Shown here in pieces: positions 14,971 through 18,887 of a stretch of DNA of 18,887 bases. The position numbers were made by a program, and so were the translations under genes. A model generated the notes under the pieces. The model had not been told where the DNA came from and did not search any database. It saw only the letters and a list, made by a program, of their open reading frames with translations. Position 1 is the first letter of the stretch, and every line of letters starts with the position of its first letter. The stretch is from CAWJEL01 sp964647255 (GTDB lineage Bacteria > Chloroflexota > Anaerolineae > CG2-30-64-16): NCBI GenBank assembly GCA_964647255.1, contig CAZYGI010000069.1, positions 1-18,887 on the forward strand, given 5' to 3'.

Positions 14971-16167
14971 TTATCTCCTGATCAGATGGTCCACCAGTTC
15001 GGTGTAGATTTGTTTGTCCAGCTTCCAATGGTGCTGCGCGGTGAAACGCGCCTGGACGGCGCACGCCAGGGCCCTCGCAGTTTCGGACTCCCGGTGCAAC
15101 CGCAGGACCTGTTGCGCCAGATCGGCCGGGTCCTCCGGCATGAAATAGGCCACCGTGTCGTCCGGGAAATATTCGGATGTAGTCGCCGTGCGGGCGACGA
15201 CGGCCGGGACGCCCATGTGTGCGTATTCCATCAGTTTGGTGGGCAGGATGGTGTCGGTGAAAACGTCCCGGCGCATCGGCACCACCCCGACATCTGCTCC
15301 CGCCACCGCCGCGCGCATCATCTCCAGCGGCATGTGTTCATGGAAGCGGATGTGATCGGCCACGCCCAACGCCTGGACCAGGCCCTGCGCCGTCGGCATG
15401 AAGTCGCCCCGGCCATAGATCTCCACCTGCAAGTCCGGGAGGTCGGCCAGCAGCAGCGGCACGGCGCGCACCAGGATATCCAGGCCGTACCGTTCCAGGA
15501 TCGCGCCGTGATAGATCAGCGTGAAGGGCCGGCCGGATGCGGGCGAGAAGTCGCGCGTTTCCGCCGGAACCACCGCACCGAAAAAGCGTTCGTCCGGCGT
15601 GTTCATCACAACAACCATCTTCTCCGGCCGGATGCCGCGGTCTCGCATCACGTCAAACTGATGCTGCGTGCAGACCGTGACCGCGTCAGCGTAGCGGCAC
15701 GCCCACCGTTCGTGTGCGCGCAGCGTCCGCGTGATGAGATGATCTGGGCTGAGCCCGAAGCGCGACATGAAGAGGTTCGGCGCCATGTCGCGCACATCCA
15801 GCACGACCCGCATCCCCGACAGCAGCCTGGGGAACAGGGTGCAGAAAGCCAGGGCGTCCGGCGGATTGTAAACCTGCGCCAACACGAACCGTCGGCGCAG
15901 ATGCTCTCGGCTCAACCGCCAGCCTGCCAGGAGAAAGAATTGCAGATACTCCATGATGTAAACCCAGCGGCCGCCGCCCTGGTGGCGCGACACCGGCATG
16001 CGGTGGATCGCCACCCCGTTGATCTGTTCCTCCTCCGGCTCACCCGGCTGGCACAAACAGAACACATCCACTGCCCGGCCCTGCTGCACAAGCGCCTCGG
16101 CCATGCGGCGGGCGCGCGGCTCAATCGGATACGAGGAGTGCGTGATAAACGCGATACGTTCAGACAT
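14971..16167 (-). CDS. Glycosyltransferase family 4 (GT-B fold)
   Basis: A 398-residue cytoplasmic glycosyltransferase with a GT-B layout. The N-terminal acceptor half contains ITHSSYP at 8-14, followed by RARRMAEAL. The C-terminal donor half starts near YHGAILERYGLD (219-230), has VEIYGRGD (248-255), and carries the family motif TDTILPTKLMEYAHMGVPAV (304-323), where Glu314 would contact the nucleotide sugar. NTPDERFF (189-196) stands where many GT4 enzymes have NGVDTxxF. It would add one sugar to the lipid-linked glycan. The ATG follows GAGGGA by 5 nt and the previous stop by 9 bp, within a tight operon. The linkage and sugar cannot be told from sequence. Confidence 0.92.
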   Translation of the reverse strand: MSERIAFITHSSYPIEPRARRMAEALVQQGRAVDVFCLCQPGEPEEEQINGVAIHRMPVSRHQGGGRWVYIMEYLQFFLLAGWRLSREHLRRRFVLAQVYNPPDALAFCTLFPRLLSGMRVVLDVRDMAPNLFMSRFGLSPDHLITRTLRAHERWACRYADAVTVCTQHQFDVMRDRGIRPEKMVVVMNTPDERFFGAVVPAETRDFSPASGRPFTLIYHGAILERYGLDILVRAVPLLLADLPDLQVEIYGRGDFMPTAQGLVQALGVADHIRFHEHMPLEMMRAAVAGADVGVVPMRRDVFTDTILPTKLMEYAHMGVPAVVARTATTSEYFPDDTVAYFMPEDPADLAQQVLRLHRESETARALACAVQARFTAQHHWKLDKQIYTELVDHLIRR

Positions 16168-16176
16168 CGGCTTCCC

Positions 16177-17175
16177 TCATTGACGCAAACGTTGCGCACT
16201 GCGACGCTGCAGCAGCTCACGATAGAAGCGCTCGATCTGCGCCGCGACGGCATCCAACGACCAGGGCAAGACGCGCGCCCGGCCGGCGGTCCGGCCCCGG
16301 AACGCGAGCGCGGCCGCCAGTTTGGCTGCCAGATCGTCGGGCGTCGGCGCGGCGATAAAGTGTCCCGGCAGACCGCCGAACAGCTCGGCCACATCGCCGA
16401 CATCGGTGGACACCACCGGCAGATTGCACGCCATCGCCTCGCGCACGACCATCGGCGCGCCCTCTGCGACAGAGGCCAGGATCAGCACATCGGCCGCGTT
16501 GAGGTAGCGGGCGACCACCTCCCGCGGCTCGTTGTGGACGCAGGTGAGCCGGGCGGCCGGCTGCGTCTCCTGCAGCCGCGCCACCGCGGCCTCAATCAGC
16601 GGCAACCGCTTCTCCGGCCGGGGCGCACCAACGAACAGGATCACCGGCTGATCGGCCGGCAGCCCCACCTGGTGGCGCGCCTCGGCCTGCGGCGCCGGGC
16701 GGAACAGGTCGGTGTCCACGCCGCAGGGCAGGATCGTCACGTCCGGCAGCCCCAACCCCGCAGCGACGGCCGGTGACGTGACGATGGTGGCGTCCGCCAG
16801 GCGGCTGCTTAACCGGCAGAGCGGCGCAGTCCACCCCTGCTGGGCCTCGATGCCGTGCTGCGTGACCACCAGCGGCAGCCGCCATTGCAGGCGAGCAATC
16901 AGCCCGGTGAAGACGTAATGCGCATGGATCAGGTCGTAGCGTTTGCGGCGCAGGCTAGCCCACAGCTCCGCCGGCCCGCGCAGATAGTTCCAGGTGTTTG
17001 CCGGTCCATCCACGAACAGCACGTCCACGTCCAGCCCGCGCTTCCGCAGCGACGCGACCTGCTCGGCCACGAACGTGCCCAGCGTCGGCCGGTCGGGCGG
17101 CGCCGGGTACAGGTTGGTCACCGTCAGCACCCGCAGTGGTTCCGCCGGCCCCCCGGCCGGCCGCTCAGCGTTCAA
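16177..17175 (-). CDS. Glycosyltransferase family 4 (GT-B fold), TTG start
   Basis: A 332-residue glycosyltransferase, short for GT4. It shows VTNLYP (18-23) in the first nucleotide-fold half, a QHG motif at 106-108, PCGVDTDLF (150-158) at the domain linker, and VGAPRPEKR (182-190). The EX7E-type donor site lies in VAEGAPMVVREAMACNLPVV, with Glu238 and Glu246. It would extend the lipid-linked oligosaccharide using a nucleotide sugar. The best start is TTG at 17175, with AAAGGGG about 10 nt upstream; I saw no ATG or GTG further upstream in frame. The first 11 bp overlap the end of the preceding gene, which suggests translational coupling. Family assignment is firm; specificity is unknown. Confidence 0.92.
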   Translation of the reverse strand: MNAERPAGGPAEPLRVLTVTNLYPAPPDRPTLGTFVAEQVASLRKRGLDVDVLFVDGPANTWNYLRGPAELWASLRRKRYDLIHAHYVFTGLIARLQWRLPLVVTQHGIEAQQGWTAPLCRLSSRLADATIVTSPAVAAGLGLPDVTILPCGVDTDLFRPAPQAEARHQVGLPADQPVILFVGAPRPEKRLPLIEAAVARLQETQPAARLTCVHNEPREVVARYLNAADVLILASVAEGAPMVVREAMACNLPVVSTDVGDVAELFGGLPGHFIAAPTPDDLAAKLAAALAFRGRTAGRARVLPWSLDAVAAQIERFYRELLQRRSAQRLRQ

Positions 17176-18886
17176 GATCGGCAGCCCCTTTCCAGGCTGC
17201 GGGCAGCGGCTTGGGGTTAGCTCCGAAGAGCACGTTCAGGACGGTGTGGTGCTCATCGAAGTAGCTGCGCAGGATGATCGCCACCAGCGGATCATTGATC
17301 TCGGCCAGGGGCGCGGTCGCGTCCACGCGCGTCGCGGCCAGCTCGGCGGCGAGCGGACGGAGCGCGGCGGCCTGCGCGGCCAGCAGGACGGGCGACTCCG
17401 CGCCGGCTTTGCGCGCCAGGGCAACCTCCGGCGGCACGTCGAACCAGAAGGCGTGCCGCGGCCGCGGGGCCAGCCAGCGCAGCACCCGTCCCGCGGCCGT
17501 GTGTGCAATCTCAGGCCGTTCCAGCCGGGCCGCGAGGTCGGTGAACGCGGACAACAGATAGCGGTCGGCGACGACGACCTCGCCGCGCCACAGCGGCCAC
17601 CGGATGCGCCACTGGTACTGCACCCCCAGCTCAGCCGCGATCAGCCAGGGCCAGAGCGCCCGCACCACGGGGTGGCGGAATTCGCGCACGCGATTGGCTT
17701 CGCGGGCAGCGTCACCTTCGCCCGCCGCCGCCTCAGACAACGCGAGCGGGGCGCCCCGGCCCAGCAGCCGCCGGCCCAGCCGGAACAGCGGTTGGAAGAG
17801 GCCGGCGCTGCCCCCGCGCGCCCATACGACGCGATGGCGCACGGCCGCGCCGGTCAATGCCAGGGCGAGCAGCTCGGCGTGGACCGATTTCCCGGAACCA
17901 TCTATACCGTCCAGCGCGACCAGCATCGGCCGTTGGCTGTGGATGCCGAGCCGCAGGTGCGTGCCGTAGGTCGTGTGGATCGCGACTTCGCGCGCCCGCG
18001 CGCGCGGGGTCAAGGTCGGGTCGGCCAGCATTTTAGCGTAAAACAGCCGCTTGCTGCGCACGAACGAGACGCGAACGGGCGCCCGCAGCGATTCAACAGA
18101 CACCGCTTCGACGGTCTCGCGCAACCACGACGGCGTTTCGGACTCGGCGCGCAAACGAACGGCCTCCGGCAGGCTGCACGTGCCGTAGAGCCGCTCCTCC
18201 CAGCGGCCGCACAGCGCCAGCGCAAAGCGGAGCCCCGGCAGCCAGCCCTTGCCCTTTGCGCCGTCGGCGACGCGGTCCCAATCCACGGCCAGGCGACGGC
18301 AGGCATAGACAACCTTCGCCAGCTCGATCAGCTTCAGCGCCTTGTTCTCGTAGATCGCATGCGCCAGGGCGATCAGCAAGCCATCCTCGGCCGCGGGCAC
18401 GCGGGCCAGATCGCAATCTGCGGCGAACCCGGCCCGCGCCCAAACTGCCGGGGTATCCAGGAATTCGGTGTGCCACTCAAAGCGGCCGTGAATGTGCAGA
18501 TCGAACGCACTCCGGCCCAGGTGATAGCGGCGGAAGAGGAATTTGTTCGGCTCCTCGATGTGGCGCAGCTCGACGTAGCCCAGGCTGCGCACGATGCGCC
18601 GCGCCTCGTCCTGCTGCGCCCGCGGCACCGCGATGTCCAGGTTGCTGCTCACATAGGGGAAGGTTGGCGCCGGCCCCATCGCCTTGACGAACAGCGCGGG
18701 GATGCCCGCTGCGCGCCACGCGCTCACGATCTCGCCGAACGCGGCGGCCTGCCGCGCCATCGCCGCGTTGTCGGCCGCGAGGGCCGCTTGAAAGGCCGGC
18801 GCGGCGAGCAGCGCCCGCGCCGGCTCGGCTGCGCCGGCCAACGTCAGCAGCGGCACACCGTTGCGGCGCAGCAGGGTGACCACCAC
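17165..18886 (-). CDS. Fusion of nucleotidyltransferase-like domain and thymidylate-kinase-like P-loop domain (possibly 5'-truncated by window edge)
   Basis: At least 573 residues. Residues about 1-310 resemble the NTP_transf_5 type of nucleotidyltransferase, with VKAMG (67-71), SNLDIAVP (81-88) and FDLHIHGR (128-135). The usual metal-binding DxD reads N82-L-D84, so the first Asp is lost. Residues about 320-573 are a P-loop kinase of thymidylate-kinase type, with the Walker A GIDGSGKS (327-334), DRYLLSAFTD (441-450) and WFDVPPEVALARK (481-493). What the pair does is unknown to me; kinase plus nucleotidyltransferase would suit phosphorylation and activation of a sugar or nucleotide for the following glycosyltransferases. 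The frame is open to the right edge. The GTG at 18886 may be internal, with the true start outside; the Ala-rich N-terminus gives no help. Confidence 0.85.
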   Translation of the reverse strand: MVVTLLRRNGVPLLTLAGAAEPARALLAAPAFQAALAADNAAMARQAAAFGEIVSAWRAAGIPALFVKAMGPAPTFPYVSSNLDIAVPRAQQDEARRIVRSLGYVELRHIEEPNKFLFRRYHLGRSAFDLHIHGRFEWHTEFLDTPAVWARAGFAADCDLARVPAAEDGLLIALAHAIYENKALKLIELAKVVYACRRLAVDWDRVADGAKGKGWLPGLRFALALCGRWEERLYGTCSLPEAVRLRAESETPSWLRETVEAVSVESLRAPVRVSFVRSKRLFYAKMLADPTLTPRARAREVAIHTTYGTHLRLGIHSQRPMLVALDGIDGSGKSVHAELLALALTGAAVRHRVVWARGGSAGLFQPLFRLGRRLLGRGAPLALSEAAAGEGDAAREANRVREFRHPVVRALWPWLIAAELGVQYQWRIRWPLWRGEVVVADRYLLSAFTDLAARLERPEIAHTAAGRVLRWLAPRPRHAFWFDVPPEVALARKAGAESPVLLAAQAAALRPLAAELAATRVDATAPLAEINDPLVAIILRSYFDEHHTVLNVLFGANPKPLPAAWKGAADLER

Positions 18887-18887
18887 C

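Overview
The window reads as a GC-rich chromosomal segment, probably from a Chloroflexota bacterium (Anaerolineae/Caldilineae-like). This is an inference from style. It rests on several large secreted proteins built from a barrel, beta-sandwich modules, very long Thr-Pro linkers and SdrD-type B domains that end in a short (F/Y)LPL(I/V) tail, together with a GC-rich cell-surface polysaccharide locus. No rRNA, tRNA, CRISPR, IS element or phage gene is visible.

Layout, left to right. (1) Positions 1-2313, minus strand: a membrane-anchored barrel protein that runs off the left edge inside its Thr-Pro linker. (2) Positions 2314-2490: a divergent promoter region. (3) Positions 2491-3294, plus strand: a PAPS-dependent sulfotransferase with its own strong-looking promoter, the only real plus-strand gene. 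(4) A perfect 14-bp hairpin at 3299-3333 separates it from the convergent neighbour. (5) Positions 3336-11089, minus strand: a secreted-protein block. It holds a 909-residue barrel/DNRLRE/SdrD protein, a polyprenyl-phosphate sugar-1-phosphate transferase, a 318-residue SdrD/PPC protein and a 967-residue barrel/SdrD protein. Hairpins lie between several of these genes. (6) Positions 11090-11416: a 327-bp non-coding leader with a promoter candidate and a nested hairpin. (7) Positions 11417-18886, minus strand: a tightly packed operon. In transcription order it encodes a nucleotidyltransferase-kinase fusion, two GT4 glycosyltransferases, a WbpD-like sugar N-acetyltransferase with a C-terminal zinc ribbon, an ALG10-like GT-C membrane glycosyltransferase and a second multi-pass membrane protein.

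How the parts may fit (inference): the right-hand operon plus the sugar-phosphate transferase look like assembly machinery for an extracellular glycan that includes an N-acetylated amino-sugar acid. The sulfotransferase could sulfate that glycan. The three barrel proteins look like a paralogous family of exported glycosidase-like enzymes that could trim or bind such a glycan. The most interesting unexplained signals are the shared C-terminal LPL tail of three secreted proteins, which has no LPXTG motif or transmembrane helix, and the conserved pair of Glu residues in three otherwise diverged barrels of a family I cannot name.
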